NCBI GenBank assembly: GCA_030697165.1
Contig: JAUYQQ010000003.1
Location: forward strand, 124,001-188,000
DNA from: Acidobacteriota bacterium
GTDB taxonomy: Bacteria; Acidobacteriota; Vicinamibacteria; Vicinamibacterales; UBA2999
Direction: 5' to 3'
Length of the DNA: 64,000 nt
Part shown: in pieces, positions 46,657 through 55,507 of the stretch
Numbering within the stretch: the first letter of the stretch is position 1
Layout: each line of letters starts with the position of its first letter
The notes under the pieces: generated by a model
Database searches by the model: none
What the model saw: only the letters and a program-made list of their open reading frames with translations
Told to the model about the DNA's origin: nothing
Position numbers and translations under genes: made by a program

Positions 46657-46860
46657 ATGCTGCTTCGGATTCTCGGTGAGGTCGTCGTCGGGGTGCTGGT
46701 CGCAGGAATCGTCGCCGCTATTTTGGTGCCTGCGTCGATGCAGCTGGGTTACGAAACGGGGCCCTGGCTGGTCTGGGTCGCGCTCGGCGGCTCGATTGCC
46801 GCGTGCGTGGCGATTGGCGAGCGCAGGAACAGGCGCCAAAAGGCCAGTCAGTCGCCTTGA
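46657..46860 (+). CDS. small membrane protein, unknown
   Basis: 67 aa from ATG 46657, with GGAGG about 8 nt upstream; a TTG 3 nt earlier is also possible. Two hydrophobic segments (ILGEVVVGVLVAGIVAAILV and WLVWVALGGSIAACVAI) and a basic tail (GERRNRRQKAS). Probably an inner-membrane protein, made together with the secreted protein upstream. Confidence 0.6.
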   Translation: MLLRILGEVVVGVLVAGIVAAILVPASMQLGYETGPWLVWVALGGSIAACVAIGERRNRRQKASQSP

Positions 46861-46887
46861 CCGTGGCGGAGCGGCATAGTACCGTTT

Positions 46888-46915
46888 GGGGGTTCACCTT
46901 ATCAGGTGAACCCCC
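46888..46915 (+). other. strong hairpin immediately upstream of gcvT
   Basis: Stem GGGGGTTCACC (46888-46898), loop TTATCA, stem GGTGAACCCCC (46905-46915). It is followed by TCATTAA and the gcvT ATG at 46923. The T-run of a terminator is missing. The 3' arm contains AGGTG, the only Shine-Dalgarno-like stretch before gcvT, so it could control translation. No glycine-riboswitch core is seen. Confidence 0.6.
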
Positions 46916-46922
46916 TCATTAA

Positions 46923-48044
46923 ATGACTGATTCCGCCGCTCCACTGAAACGCACCCCGCTTCACGGTACGCACGTCGACCTCGGCGCCCGCATGGTCCCC
47001 TTTGGTGGGTGGGACATGCCTGTCGAGTACTCGGGCATTACCGCGGAACACCTCGCCGTGCGCACGGCGGCCGGCCTGTTCGACGTCTCCCACATGGGCG
47101 AAGTCGAAATTGCCGGCAAGGGCGCCCTCGAGGCCGTCCAGCACATCACCAGCAACGATGCCTCGAAACTGCAGGTCGGCCAGATCCAGTATTCGGGCCT
47201 GACCTCGCCCGAAGGCACGTTCGTGGACGACCTGCTGGTCTACCGCTTCGGGCCGTCACATTACCTCCTGGTCATCAACGCCGGCAACATCGACCAGGAC
47301 TGGGAATGGATCTCGACACGGGCCAAGGAAGCCTCGCCCGACGTGGCGATCGTCAACTCCAGTAACCGCTACGCGCTGATTGCCATCCAGGGGCCGCGCG
47401 CGCAGGAGATCCTGCAAGAGCAGACCGCCATCGACCTGGCCGCCATCAAGTACTACTGGTTCGCCCACGGCGAGATTGCCGCCGTCCGCGGCACCGTCTC
47501 GCGCACCGGCTATACCGGCGAGGATGGCTTCGAGATCATGATCCCCCCCGCGATGGCGCCCACCGTGTGGGACGCGCTGATGCAGGCGGGGAAGCCACAC
47601 GGCCTGATTCCGGCCGGCCTGGGCGCGCGCGACACGCTGCGCCTCGAAGCCGCCATGCGCCTGCACGGCAACGACATCGACCAGACCACCACCGTCGTCG
47701 AAGCCGACCTCAACTGGATTGTCGGCTGGAACAAGACCGAGTTCCTGGGCCGCGACGTGCTGCACGCGCAGAAGGCCAACGGCACGGCGAAAATCCTGGT
47801 GGGCTTCGAGATGACCGAACGGGCCATTGGCCGCCACGGACATCCGGTGTTCCACAACGGCCAGCAGGTGGGCGTCGTGACGAGCGGCACCCAGACCCCG
47901 TTTTTGAAGAAGGCCATCGGTATGGCCTACGTGCCGCCGACGCTGAAGGCGCCGGGCACCGAGCTCGAGATCGACATTCGCGGCCGCCGCGCCAAGGCGG
48001 TGGTTGTTCCCATGCCCTTTTACAAACGTCCCAAGAAGAGCTGA
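46923..48044 (+). CDS. gcvT: aminomethyltransferase (glycine cleavage T protein)
   Basis: 373 aa. TPLHGTHVDLGARMVPFGGW and MPVEYSGITAEHLAVRTAAG are typical GcvT N-terminal motifs, with LFDVSHMGEVEI, SRTGYTGEDGFEIM, LGARDTLRLEAAM and TPFLKKAIGMAYV further on. It transfers the aminomethyl group from lipoyl-GcvH to tetrahydrofolate. First gene of the T-H-P operon, 3 nt before gcvH. The start lies 7 nt after a strong hairpin and has no free ribosome site. Confidence 0.96.
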   Translation: MTDSAAPLKRTPLHGTHVDLGARMVPFGGWDMPVEYSGITAEHLAVRTAAGLFDVSHMGEVEIAGKGALEAVQHITSNDASKLQVGQIQYSGLTSPEGTFVDDLLVYRFGPSHYLLVINAGNIDQDWEWISTRAKEASPDVAIVNSSNRYALIAIQGPRAQEILQEQTAIDLAAIKYYWFAHGEIAAVRGTVSRTGYTGEDGFEIMIPPAMAPTVWDALMQAGKPHGLIPAGLGARDTLRLEAAMRLHGNDIDQTTTVVEADLNWIVGWNKTEFLGRDVLHAQKANGTAKILVGFEMTERAIGRHGHPVFHNGQQVGVVTSGTQTPFLKKAIGMAYVPPTLKAPGTELEIDIRGRRAKAVVVPMPFYKRPKKS

Positions 48045-48047
48045 CCC

Positions 48048-48425
48048 ATGGCCTATCCGACCGACCTCCAGTACACGAAAGAGCACGAGTGGATCCGCGT
48101 GGACGGTGACACCGGCACCATTGGCATCACCGACTTTGCCCAGCAGCAGTTGGGCGACGTCGTCTACGTCGAGCTTCCCGAGGTGGGTTCGACGATGACC
48201 GCCGGCCAGGTGTTCGGCACCATTGAGTCGGTGAAGGCCGTGTCGGAACTGTTTGCGCCGGTGACGGGCGAAGTGGTGGCCACCAACGGCGACCTGAAGG
48301 ACCGCCCCGACCAGGTCAACAGCAAGCCGCACGAGTCGTGGATGGTGAAGGTCAAGATGACCAACCCCGGTGAAGCCGCGTCCTTGATGGATGCCGCGGC
48401 GTACGAAGCGCTGATCGCGAAATGA
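48048..48425 (+). CDS. gcvH: glycine cleavage H protein
   Basis: 125 aa. Lipoyl attachment at K63 in [13 protein letters not shown], with [10 protein letters not shown] and the C-terminal half [20 protein letters not shown]. Normal length. Carries the aminomethyl group between P, T and L proteins. It starts 3 nt after gcvT and overlaps gcvP by 4 nt (ATGA). Confidence 0.97.
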   Translation: MAYPTDLQYTKEHEWIRVDGDTGTIGITDFAQQQLGDVVYVELPEVGSTMTAGQVFGTIESVKAVSELFAPVTGEVVATNGDLKDRPDQVNSKPHESWMVKVKMTNPGEAASLMDAAAYEALIAK

Positions 48426-51346
48426 AACCAGCCCCCTTTCTCGACCCTCTCGACACATTTGCCCCTCGCCACATCGGTCCTCGCGGCGACGACGTCGCGG
48501 CGATGCTCAAGCAAGTGGGCGCCGCGTCACTCGATCAACTGATCGATGAGGCCATTCCCGCCAGCATCCGGCTCAAGGCGCCGCTCGATCTGCCGCCGGC
48601 CGAAAGCGAATCCACCTACCTTGCGCGGTTGAAGGGAATTGGGAAGAAGAACAAGGTCTTCCGCAGTTTTATCGGCCTGGGCTACTCCGACACGCTCGTG
48701 CCGAGCGTGATCCGCCGCAACCTGTTCGAGAACACCGGCTGGTACACCCCTTATACGCCGTACCAGGCCGAGATCGCGCAGGGGCGGCTCGAGTCGCTGC
48801 TCAACTTCCAGACCATGGTCACCGACCTCACGGGGATGGCGGTGGCCAACGCGTCGCTGCTCGACGAAGGCACGGCGGCCGGCGAGGCCATGACGCTGCT
48901 GCACCGCGTGCAGGGCAAGAAACTGGGCGATGCCAACGGCACGTTCCTGGTGTCGGACCGCTGCTTCCCGCAGACGATTGCGGTGCTGCGCAGCCGCGCG
49001 GAACCGCTGGGCATCGAGTTGAAGATTGGGCCTGTCGACCAGATGCCGCTCGGCGAGCCGCTGGTGTTTGGCGCGCTGGTCCAGTATCCAGACGAGGCCG
49101 GCCGCCTGGAGGACCTGAAGCCGTTCGTCGACAAGGCGCACGCCGCCGGCGTGCGCGTGGCGGTGGCGACCGACCTGCTGGCGCTGGCGCTGGCGACCTC
49201 GCCGGGCGAGATGGGCGCCGACGTGGTGTTCGGCAACTCGCAGCGCTTCGGCGTGCCGCTCGGATTCGGCGGCCCGCACGCCGCGTTCTTCGCGACCAGC
49301 CAGGAGTATGTCCGGCACATGCCGGGCCGCGTGATCGGCGTGTCGGTCGACTCGCATGGCCATCGCGCCTACCGCATGGCCCTGCAGACGCGCGAACAGC
49401 ACATCCGCCGCGAGAAGGCGACCTCGAACATTTGCACCGCGCAGGCGCTGCTCGCCAACATGGCGGCGATGTACGCCGTGTATCACGGCCCAGAGGGCAT
49501 CAAGGCGATTGCATCGCGCGTCCACACGTTTGCGCGCTCGCTCGAGGGCGCGCTGGCTTCGCTTGGCTACCAGCAGTCGAACCTGCAGTACTTCGACACG
49601 CTGCGCATCAAGACCGACGCCGCGAAGGTCAAGACCATCCGCGCCGCGGCGGAGCAGAGCCAGATCAACTTCCGTTACGTCGGCGACACCGAGATCGGGA
49701 TTGCGCTCGACGAGACCGTGACCACTGCCGACCTCACCGCGATGCTCGAGGTGTTCGCGGCCGCCGCCGGCAAGAAGGGCACCGCCGTGGCCCTCGACGC
49801 CAAGGGCGCCCAGCCGCCGTCGTGGCCCGCCAGCCTGCGCCGCACCAGCGCGTACCTGACCCACCCCGTGTTCAACACGCATCGCTCCGAGAGCGAGATG
49901 ATGCGCTACATCCGCAGTCTCGAGCGCAAGGACGTGGGGCTCGACACGTCGATGATTCCGCTCGGCTCGTGCACCATGAAGCTCAACGCCGCGACCGAGA
50001 TGTACCCGGTGTCGTGGGAAGAGTTCTCGCGGATGCACCCGTTCGCGCCGGCGGATCAAACCGAAGGCTACCGGCAGATCTGCGCGGAACTCGAGGCCGC
50101 GCTCTGCACCATTACCGGCTTTGCCGCCGTGTCGCTGCAGCCCAACTCGGGGGCGCAGGGCGAGTTTGCCGGCTTGGCCGTCATGCGCGCGTATCACCAG
50201 TCGCGCGGTGACGCGGCGCGCGATGTCATCCTGATCCCGTCATCGGCGCATGGCACCAATCCCGCGAGCGCCGTGATGGCCGGCTTCAAGGTCGTCGTCA
50301 CGGCGACGGATGCCAACGGCAATGTGGATGTGGCTGACCTGAAGAAGAAGGCTGTAGAGCACGCCAAGGTGCTTGCCGGCCTGATGATCACCTACCCCTC
50401 GACACACGGCGTGTTCGAGGATTCGATCCGTGACATCTGTGCCACTATTCACCAGCACGGCGGCCAGGTCTACATGGACGGCGCCAACATGAACGCGCAG
50501 GTGGGTCTGACGAGCCCGGCTACGATTGGCGCGGACGTGTGCCACCTGAACCTCCACAAGACCTTCGCCATTCCGCACGGCGGCGGTGGTCCCGGCATGG
50601 GGCCGATCGGAGTGGCCAAGCATCTCGCGCCATTCCTCCCCGGCCATCCGCTCGTGAATGTGGCGTCCGGCGCGGAAGATGTAGCGTCCGGCTTTAGCCG
50701 GACCCAAGCCATTCCCCCAGTCTCCGCAGCGCCGTGGGGTAGCGCCAGCATCCTGCTAATCTCCTACGCCTACATCCGGATGCTGGGCGCGTCGGGCGTC
50801 ACCGATGCCACGCGCTTTGCGATTCTCAACGCCAACTACATCAAGTCGCGGCTCGAGAAGCACTACGACGTGTTGTATACGCGTGAGAACGGCCGTGTCG
50901 CGCACGAGATGATCTTCGACCTGCGCGCCTTCAAGGCCAAGGGCGTGGAAGAGGGCGACGTCGCCAAGCGGCTGATGGACTACGGGTTCCATGCGCCGAC
51001 GGTGTCGTTCCCGGTGCCCGGCACGCTGATGATTGAGCCAACCGAGAGCGAGCCGAAGGCTGAACTCGATCGCTTCTGTGATGCGCTCATTGCCATCCGC
51101 CAGGAGATCGAGGAAGTGATCACCGGCAAGGCTGATCCGAAGGATAACGTGCTGAAGCACGCGCCGCACACGGCCGCGGCCGTCTCGGCCGATGCCTGGC
51201 CGCACGCCTACTCGCGCGAGAAGGCGGCCTACCCGCTGCCCTGGGTGCGCGCCAACAAGTTCTGGCCGACCGTGGGCCGCATCGACAACCCCTACGGCGA
51301 CAGAAACCTCGTCTGCGTCTGCCCGCCGATCGAATCCTACACGTAG
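48422..51346 (+). CDS. gcvP: glycine dehydrogenase (decarboxylating), single-chain P protein
   Basis: 974 aa, both halves in one chain. PLP lysine K713 in [63 protein letters not shown]. It decarboxylates glycine and loads the methylamine on GcvH. At 50658-50704 a family-1 palindrome is translated in frame ([17 protein letters not shown]) between [12 protein letters not shown] and [10 protein letters not shown], a variable loop in the family. The extreme 3' end overlaps the convergent aminotransferase gene by 10 nt. Confidence 0.95.
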   Translation: MKPAPFLDPLDTFAPRHIGPRGDDVAAMLKQVGAASLDQLIDEAIPASIRLKAPLDLPPAESESTYLARLKGIGKKNKVFRSFIGLGYSDTLVPSVIRRNLFENTGWYTPYTPYQAEIAQGRLESLLNFQTMVTDLTGMAVANASLLDEGTAAGEAMTLLHRVQGKKLGDANGTFLVSDRCFPQTIAVLRSRAEPLGIELKIGPVDQMPLGEPLVFGALVQYPDEAGRLEDLKPFVDKAHAAGVRVAVATDLLALALATSPGEMGADVVFGNSQRFGVPLGFGGPHAAFFATSQEYVRHMPGRVIGVSVDSHGHRAYRMALQTREQHIRREKATSNICTAQALLANMAAMYAVYHGPEGIKAIASRVHTFARSLEGALASLGYQQSNLQYFDTLRIKTDAAKVKTIRAAAEQSQINFRYVGDTEIGIALDETVTTADLTAMLEVFAAAAGKKGTAVALDAKGAQPPSWPASLRRTSAYLTHPVFNTHRSESEMMRYIRSLERKDVGLDTSMIPLGSCTMKLNAATEMYPVSWEEFSRMHPFAPADQTEGYRQICAELEAALCTITGFAAVSLQPNSGAQGEFAGLAVMRAYHQSRGDAARDVILIPSSAHGTNPASAVMAGFKVVVTATDANGNVDVADLKKKAVEHAKVLAGLMITYPSTHGVFEDSIRDICATIHQHGGQVYMDGANMNAQVGLTSPATIGADVCHLNLHKTFAIPHGGGGPGMGPIGVAKHLAPFLPGHPLVNVASGAEDVASGFSRTQAIPPVSAAPWGSASILLISYAYIRMLGASGVTDATRFAILNANYIKSRLEKHYDVLYTRENGRVAHEMIFDLRAFKAKGVEEGDVAKRLMDYGFHAPTVSFPVPGTLMIEPTESEPKAELDRFCDALIAIRQEIEEVITGKADPKDNVLKHAPHTAAAVSADAWPHAYSREKAAYPLPWVRANKFWPTVGRIDNPYGDRNLVCVCPPIESYT
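50658..50704. repeat. family-1 palindrome inside gcvP
   Basis: A partial copy AATGTGGCGTCCGGC (50658-50672) and a full copy ATGTAGCGTCCGGCTTTAGC + CGGACC (50679-50704). The same order and spacing as in larC (26104-26150), in the same reading frame ([12 protein letters not shown]). Confidence 0.9.
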
Positions 51347-52230
51347 GCGACGCGCCGATACTCCGCTAGCAACCTCTTGGTGATGGGCCCGACCTGCCCA
51401 TCACCGATCTTCTTGTCGTCAACCAGGACGATCGGGACGATTTCCTTGGTCGTGCTGGTGAAGAACGCCTCGTCCGCCCCGAACAGATCCTGATCCTTCA
51501 AGACCGCTTCTTCGCAGCGGATGCCGGCGGCCGTCCCCACTTCCATGGTGAACGCACGCGTGATGCCCGCGAGCAGGCCCGCATCAACGGGCGGCGTCTT
51601 CACCACGCCCTTCGAGACGATGAACAGGTTCGACTGGGCGCACTCCGCCAGCTCGCCGCGATAGTTGCGGAAGATCGCCTCTTGTGCCCCGGCGCGAATG
51701 GCCTGTTGCATGCCCAGGGCGTTGTTAATCAGGTTGTTGCTCTTGATCAGCGGCGACACCGACGCGGGATGGTTACGGATGATGTCTTCCACCATCACCA
51801 CCTTGGTGCCCTGCTCGTAGTGCGCCGCCGGCGCCTGAGGGAGTGGCTTGGCGATGATTACGAGCGACGGAACCGGGCACGCGGCCGGGTCGTAGGTGAT
51901 CTCGCCGACGCCGCGGGTCAGCAGAATGCGCACGTACGCTTCGCTTGCCGCGCCGGAGCCTTGTGCGGAGGCGGGTCCTAGTCCAGCCGCAGCCATCGTC
52001 GCCAGCGACCGCTGCAGCACCTCGTCATCCGAGAACGGCACATCCAGGGCGATGCGCGCCGCCGAGGCCCGCAGGCGCGCCTGGTGGCGGTCGAACAGGA
52101 ACGGCACGCCCCGATAGGTCCGAAAGACCTCGTAGACCCCTTCGCCATAGAGAAAGCCGTGGTCGTAAACCGGGATCACGGCGTGGGCGGCGTCGGTAAT
52201 CACGCCGTTGACGTTCACGTAAGCGCTCAT
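51337..52230 (-). CDS. class IV PLP aminotransferase (branched-chain/D-amino-acid type)
   Basis: 297 aa, ATG at 52230. PLP lysine K163 in [75 protein letters not shown]. It may be IlvE-like or D-alanine aminotransferase-like; motifs alone do not settle this. An Ala/Gly/Ser-rich loop ([17 protein letters not shown]) before the R-I-L-L-T-R strand is longer than I would expect. Convergent with gcvP and divergent from the NAD(P)HX gene. Confidence 0.88.
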   Translation of the reverse strand: MSAYVNVNGVITDAAHAVIPVYDHGFLYGEGVYEVFRTYRGVPFLFDRHQARLRASAARIALDVPFSDDEVLQRSLATMAAAGLGPASAQGSGAASEAYVRILLTRGVGEITYDPAACPVPSLVIIAKPLPQAPAAHYEQGTKVVMVEDIIRNHPASVSPLIKSNNLINNALGMQQAIRAGAQEAIFRNYRGELAECAQSNLFIVSKGVVKTPPVDAGLLAGITRAFTMEVGTAAGIRCEEAVLKDQDLFGADEAFFTSTTKEIVPIVLVDDKKIGDGQVGPITKRLLAEYRRVAYV

Positions 52231-52274
52231 CGCCCAGCAGCGTACCCCAAGGCCGCTTGATGGTGCTAGAGTCC

Positions 52275-52344
52275 ATGTAGCATCCGGCTTTAGCCGGATA
52301 GTTCGCCGCAGGCCGAATGGTCCGCCTGAAGGCGGACGCTACAT
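52275..52344. repeat. paired inverted palindromes (REPIN-like) upstream of the NAD(P)HX gene
   Basis: Left half ATGTAGCATCCGGCTTTAGC + CGGATA, right half GGTCCGCCTGAAGGCGGACG + CTACAT; the outer ATGTAGC and GCTACAT are inverse copies. The right half ends 5 nt before the ATG at 52350 and could be read as MVRLKADATSS in frame if translation began upstream. Confidence 0.85.
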
Positions 52345-52349
52345 CAAGC

Positions 52350-53930
52350 ATGAGAATCCTCAACGCCGACCAGATGCGCGAGGCCGATCGTCGCACCATC
52401 CAGGACATCGGCATCGCGTCCCTCGTGCTCATGGAGAACGCCGGCCGCCAGGTGGTGGCAGCGGTCGAGTCCCTCTATCCCGACCTGGCCGAGCGCCAGG
52501 TGGCCATCGTGTGCGGCAAGGGCAACAACGGCGGCGACGGCTTTGTCGTGGCCCGCACGCTGCACCAGCGCGGTGTGGACGTCTCGGTGTTCGTGATCGG
52601 CAAGGTCGCCGAGATCAAGGGCGACGCCCGCATCAATCTCGAGATTCTCGGCCGCATTGGCCAGAGCGTCGTCGAAGTCGCCGACGAGACGGCGTGGGAA
52701 CTGCACGGCGCGGAGATCACCGGTCATGACCTGATCATCGATGCGATGTTCGGCACGGGACTCTCGGCGCCGCTGACCGGCTTCTACGAGACCGTGGTCG
52801 CCGACCTCAACGAAAGCGGCGTGCCGATCGTGGCCATCGACATGCCGTCGGGCATGTCGGCCGATACCAGCGACCTGATCGGTGATGCAATCGACGCCAC
52901 GGTGACGGTCACCCTGGGCGCGCCGAAGATGCCGTTGGTGCTGCCGCCCGCCGAATCCAAATCGGGTGAGGTGGTGATTGCCGACATCGGCATTCCGGCC
53001 GATGTCTTCGACCAGCTGGAAGGCCCGCACATCGAGCTGCTGACGCGCGAGCAGATGCGGCCGCTGGTTCCGGCGCGGGCCGTGGACGCGCACAAGGGCG
53101 ACTTTGGCCGCGTCGTGGTGGTGGCCGGCTCGGTGGGGAAGGTCGGCGCGGCCGTGCTGTGTGCGCACGGCGCCCTGCGTTCGGGCGCCGGCCTCGTGAC
53201 CGTCGCGTCGCCGCGGTCGTGCCAGCCCACCATTGCGGCGCACGGCATCGAGTACATGACCGAGGGCCTGGATGAAACGCCGGATGGCACGGTGCACTTT
53301 TCGGCGGCGCCGGCGGTGCTGGCGATCGACGCCGACGTGATTGTCGCCGGCCCGGGCCTCGGCCGCGGCGAGGGTGTGACGACGTTCGTGCGCGAGCTGC
53401 TGGATAAGTACGACGGCCCGCTGGTGCTCGACGCCGATGCGCTCAACGCGTTCGCTGACGAGCCGTCACTGCTGGTGGGCCGTGAGGGCCGCGACCTGAT
53501 CATCACGCCGCATCCAGGGGAGATGGCCCGGCTGGTCGGCTGCACGGTCGAGGACCTCCAGGCTGATCGCATCGGCATGACCACCGACTTCGCGAGGCGC
53601 CACAAGCTGTACGTGGTGCTCAAGGGCTACCGCACGTTAGTGGTCACGCCCGACGAGAAGGTGTTCGTGAACCCGACCGGTTGCGCCGGCATGGCCACGG
53701 GCGGCACCGGGGATGTGCTGGCGGGCATGCTCGCCGCGTGGCTGGGCCAACTGCTGGACGCGGAGGCCGCGTGCCGGCTGGCCGTGTACCTGCACGGTTC
53801 GGCCGGGGAACTGGCCGACGCCGACAACGGGGAAGTGTCGATGACGGCCGGCGATCTGATCGATCACATCGGCGATGCCGTGCTGGAGCTGACGGCGCGC
53901 CGCCGCGTGGCCACGAAAGCCGCCGATTGA
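52350..53930 (+). CDS. nnr: bifunctional NAD(P)H-hydrate epimerase / ADP-dependent dehydratase
   Basis: 526 aa from ATG 52350; the frame is open to 52317 but that part is repeat sequence. The epimerase half (~1-215) has LNADQMREADRRTIQDIGIA and GKGNNGGDGFVVAR; the dehydratase half has VVVAGSVGKVGAAVLCAHGA, RSGAGLVTVASPR, LDADALNAFAD, ITPHPGEMARL and MATGGTGDVLAGMLAAWL. It repairs hydrated nicotinamide cofactors. tsaE follows after a gap with repeats; this pairing is common in bacteria. Confidence 0.94.
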   Translation: MRILNADQMREADRRTIQDIGIASLVLMENAGRQVVAAVESLYPDLAERQVAIVCGKGNNGGDGFVVARTLHQRGVDVSVFVIGKVAEIKGDARINLEILGRIGQSVVEVADETAWELHGAEITGHDLIIDAMFGTGLSAPLTGFYETVVADLNESGVPIVAIDMPSGMSADTSDLIGDAIDATVTVTLGAPKMPLVLPPAESKSGEVVIADIGIPADVFDQLEGPHIELLTREQMRPLVPARAVDAHKGDFGRVVVVAGSVGKVGAAVLCAHGALRSGAGLVTVASPRSCQPTIAAHGIEYMTEGLDETPDGTVHFSAAPAVLAIDADVIVAGPGLGRGEGVTTFVRELLDKYDGPLVLDADALNAFADEPSLLVGREGRDLIITPHPGEMARLVGCTVEDLQADRIGMTTDFARRHKLYVVLKGYRTLVVTPDEKVFVNPTGCAGMATGGTGDVLAGMLAAWLGQLLDAEAACRLAVYLHGSAGELADADNGEVSMTAGDLIDHIGDAVLELTARRRVATKAAD

Positions 53931-53934
53931 ATAC

Positions 53935-54010
53935 AGCCACAGATTAGCCAGAGATTAGACACAGACACTCAATCCTCTTAATCCTGGGCACAGACAGACA
54001 CTTGTCCTCT
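53935..54010. repeat. short imperfect repeats between nnr and tsaE
   Basis: Near-tandem CCACAGATTAG / CCAGAGATTAG / ACACAGACA units. No gene is visible between 53931 and 54045. A dispersed element type distinct from family 1. Confidence 0.45.
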
Positions 54011-54045
54011 TCCTGGAACACGGACGCTTAAGCCTCATCATTCAC

Positions 54046-54459
54046 GTGGTCTACGAATCCAACTCGGAGTCCGATACTCGCGCCATTGCGGCTCGTCTTG
54101 CCGCAGAACTGCAGCCGGGCGCGGTGCTGTTGCTGTCGGGCGACCTCGGGGCGGGGAAGACGGCGTTCACTAAGGGGCTGGCTGAAGGACTCGGCATCGA
54201 TGCTGCCGACGTCACGAGCCCAACGTTCACGCTGGTTCACGAGTATCGCCAGGGTCGGCTGCCGCTGGTCCACGTCGATTTGTACCGGTTGGAGAAAGTG
54301 GACCTGGACGAGTTAGGCATGGATGCCGAACTGGCTGACCAGGGAGTGCTCGCGATCGAATGGGCAGATCGCCTGATCCGGGTGCCGGTGGGTGCGGTGT
54401 CGGTCCAGATTGTGGCGACCGGTGACGACACCCGGGCGATTGCCATTGCTGCGGTCTGA
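54046..54459 (+). CDS. tsaE: tRNA t6A37 biosynthesis ATPase TsaE
   Basis: 137 aa, GTG start. Walker A LSGDLGAGKTAFTKGLAEGL; VTSPTFTLVHEY and VHVDLYRLEKVDLDELGMD are family motifs; AIEWADRL follows. It acts with TsaD and TsaB in threonylcarbamoylation of A37; those partners are not in the window. Confidence 0.94.
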   Translation: MVYESNSESDTRAIAARLAAELQPGAVLLLSGDLGAGKTAFTKGLAEGLGIDAADVTSPTFTLVHEYRQGRLPLVHVDLYRLEKVDLDELGMDAELADQGVLAIEWADRLIRVPVGAVSVQIVATGDDTRAIAIAAV

Positions 54460-54464
54460 CTTAT

Positions 54465-54490
54465 GTTAAACTGGTTAACGACTGGTTAAT
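54465..54490 (+). promoter_or_regulatory. probable operator of the Phd/VapC module
   Basis: GTTAAACTGGTTAAC is a near palindrome (54465-54479), and ACTGGTTAA recurs 11 nt later (54481-54489). The repeats end 13 nt before the antitoxin ATG at 54503. Toxin-antitoxin operons are usually repressed by the complex on such paired sites. Confidence 0.6.
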
Positions 54491-54502
54491 ACTGGAGTGC
54501 CG

Positions 54503-54760
54503 ATGACCAAGGTAACTGCCTTCGAGGCGAAGACCCGGTTCGGCGAGCTGTTGGAGCGCGTCGCACAGGGCGAGGAAGTCGTGATTACCCGGCACGACAA
54601 GCCCGTTGCCCGGCTGGTACCCGAGGGTGCGCAGCGGGTCGATGACGTGCGGCGTGCCGTCAGTGGCTTGCAGGAGCTGCAGCAGCAGATCCGCAAGCGG
54701 TCCCGCGCGAAGCTCTCGGACCGCGAAGTCCGCTCGGCCATCGACGAAGGCCGGCTGTGA
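54503..54760 (+). CDS. Phd/YefM-family antitoxin
   Basis: 85 aa from ATG 54503 (GGAG 8 nt upstream; a GTG two codons earlier). TKVTAFEAKTRFGELLERVA and GEEVVITRHDKPVARLVP form the Phd/YefM DNA-binding domain. The C-terminal helix (QQQIRKRSRAKLSDREVR) would wrap the toxin. Its last 4 nt overlap the PIN toxin start. Confidence 0.87.
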   Translation: MTKVTAFEAKTRFGELLERVAQGEEVVITRHDKPVARLVPEGAQRVDDVRRAVSGLQELQQQIRKRSRAKLSDREVRSAIDEGRL

Positions 54761-55185
54761 CGAAATCGTTCGTGGCGGACGCCTCGGTGGCCGTGGGCTG
54801 GGTCCACCCCGCGCAGTCGAACGAAGACACAGCCGCGACTCTGATTGCGATTGCTGAGGGCGCAACCCTCGAGGTGCCGGCCCTTTGGCCGCTGGAGGTG
54901 GCCAACGCGCTGACGGTTCTGGAGCGGCGCGGCAAGCTCAGCGCAGGCGAGCGGCAGATTGCGCTCGGTTGGCTTCGCGGGCTTCGATTGCGCCTCGATC
55001 ACGAGATGGCCGGCCTGGCCTTCTCGCGCCTCGCCGAACTTGCGAGCACGTACCGGCTGTCAGTCTACGATGCGTCTTATTTGGAATTAGCCCAGCGCCG
55101 TCGATTGCCGCTCGCGTGCAAGGATGGCCCGCTGCGAACAGCCGCCATGAAGGGCGGCGTCGCCCTCTACCGCGCCGGCGCCTAG
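54757..55185 (+). CDS. VapC-type PIN-domain toxin
   Basis: 142 aa, GTG start within the antitoxin stop. Acidic PIN residues: D8 (FVADASVAVGW), E in PLEVANALTV, D in SVYDASYLELAQR and D in ACKDGPLRTAA. It is a Mg-dependent RNase held inactive by the upstream antitoxin. Normal length for VapC. Lies between tsaE and lspA. Confidence 0.88.
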   Translation: MTKSFVADASVAVGWVHPAQSNEDTAATLIAIAEGATLEVPALWPLEVANALTVLERRGKLSAGERQIALGWLRGLRLRLDHEMAGLAFSRLAELASTYRLSVYDASYLELAQRRRLPLACKDGPLRTAAMKGGVALYRAGA

Positions 55186-55238
55186 ATCGGCGCCCTCAGC
55201 GGACCGGCCCCCGGCGGGGGATCAGGTAGGAACGCGGG

Positions 55239-55430
55239 CTAGCGGAGGCTGATCGGGCGGATGCCTGGCTCTGACAGCGACGCCGCGCCGCCCGAGGCTT
55301 CCAGCATCTCCCGTGGCTCCATCGGGCCATCGGCCTGGAAGAGCAGCATCAACAAGAACGTCAACACCAGCGAGATACCGGCGGCGGCCGCCAGTCGGCT
55401 TACGAACGTCATGCCCATGCTAGTTTGCAT
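55239..55430 (-). CDS. small single-pass membrane protein, unknown
   Basis: 63 aa from ATG 55430. One hydrophobic helix (RLAAAAGISLVLTFLLMLLF) with short polar ends. No Shine-Dalgarno is seen, so this is a possible gene only. It lies 77 nt downstream of lspA on the same strand. Confidence 0.4.
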   Translation of the reverse strand: MQTSMGMTFVSRLAAAAGISLVLTFLLMLLFQADGPMEPREMLEASGGAASLSEPGIRPISLR

Positions 55431-55507
55431 ATTGCATGCCCGTTTATCGGCTGATGTGCAAAAGGGGATAGCGGCGAGATCGGGTCCGGGCGCGCCGCCG
55501 GGCCGCG

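Noticed and set aside
46888-46920. Ordinary rho-independent terminator
   Set aside because: The stem is strong, but TCATTAAATG follows instead of a T-run, and it overlaps the region needed for gcvT translation; left as an unclassified hairpin.
46888-46923. Glycine riboswitch upstream of gcvT
   Set aside because: Only a single hairpin is present; the conserved glycine aptamer core is not seen in the ~60 nt available.
48527-50197. 556-aa minus-strand frame opposite gcvP
   Set aside because: gcvP is certain on the other strand; the frame is a His/Arg/Leu-rich shadow.
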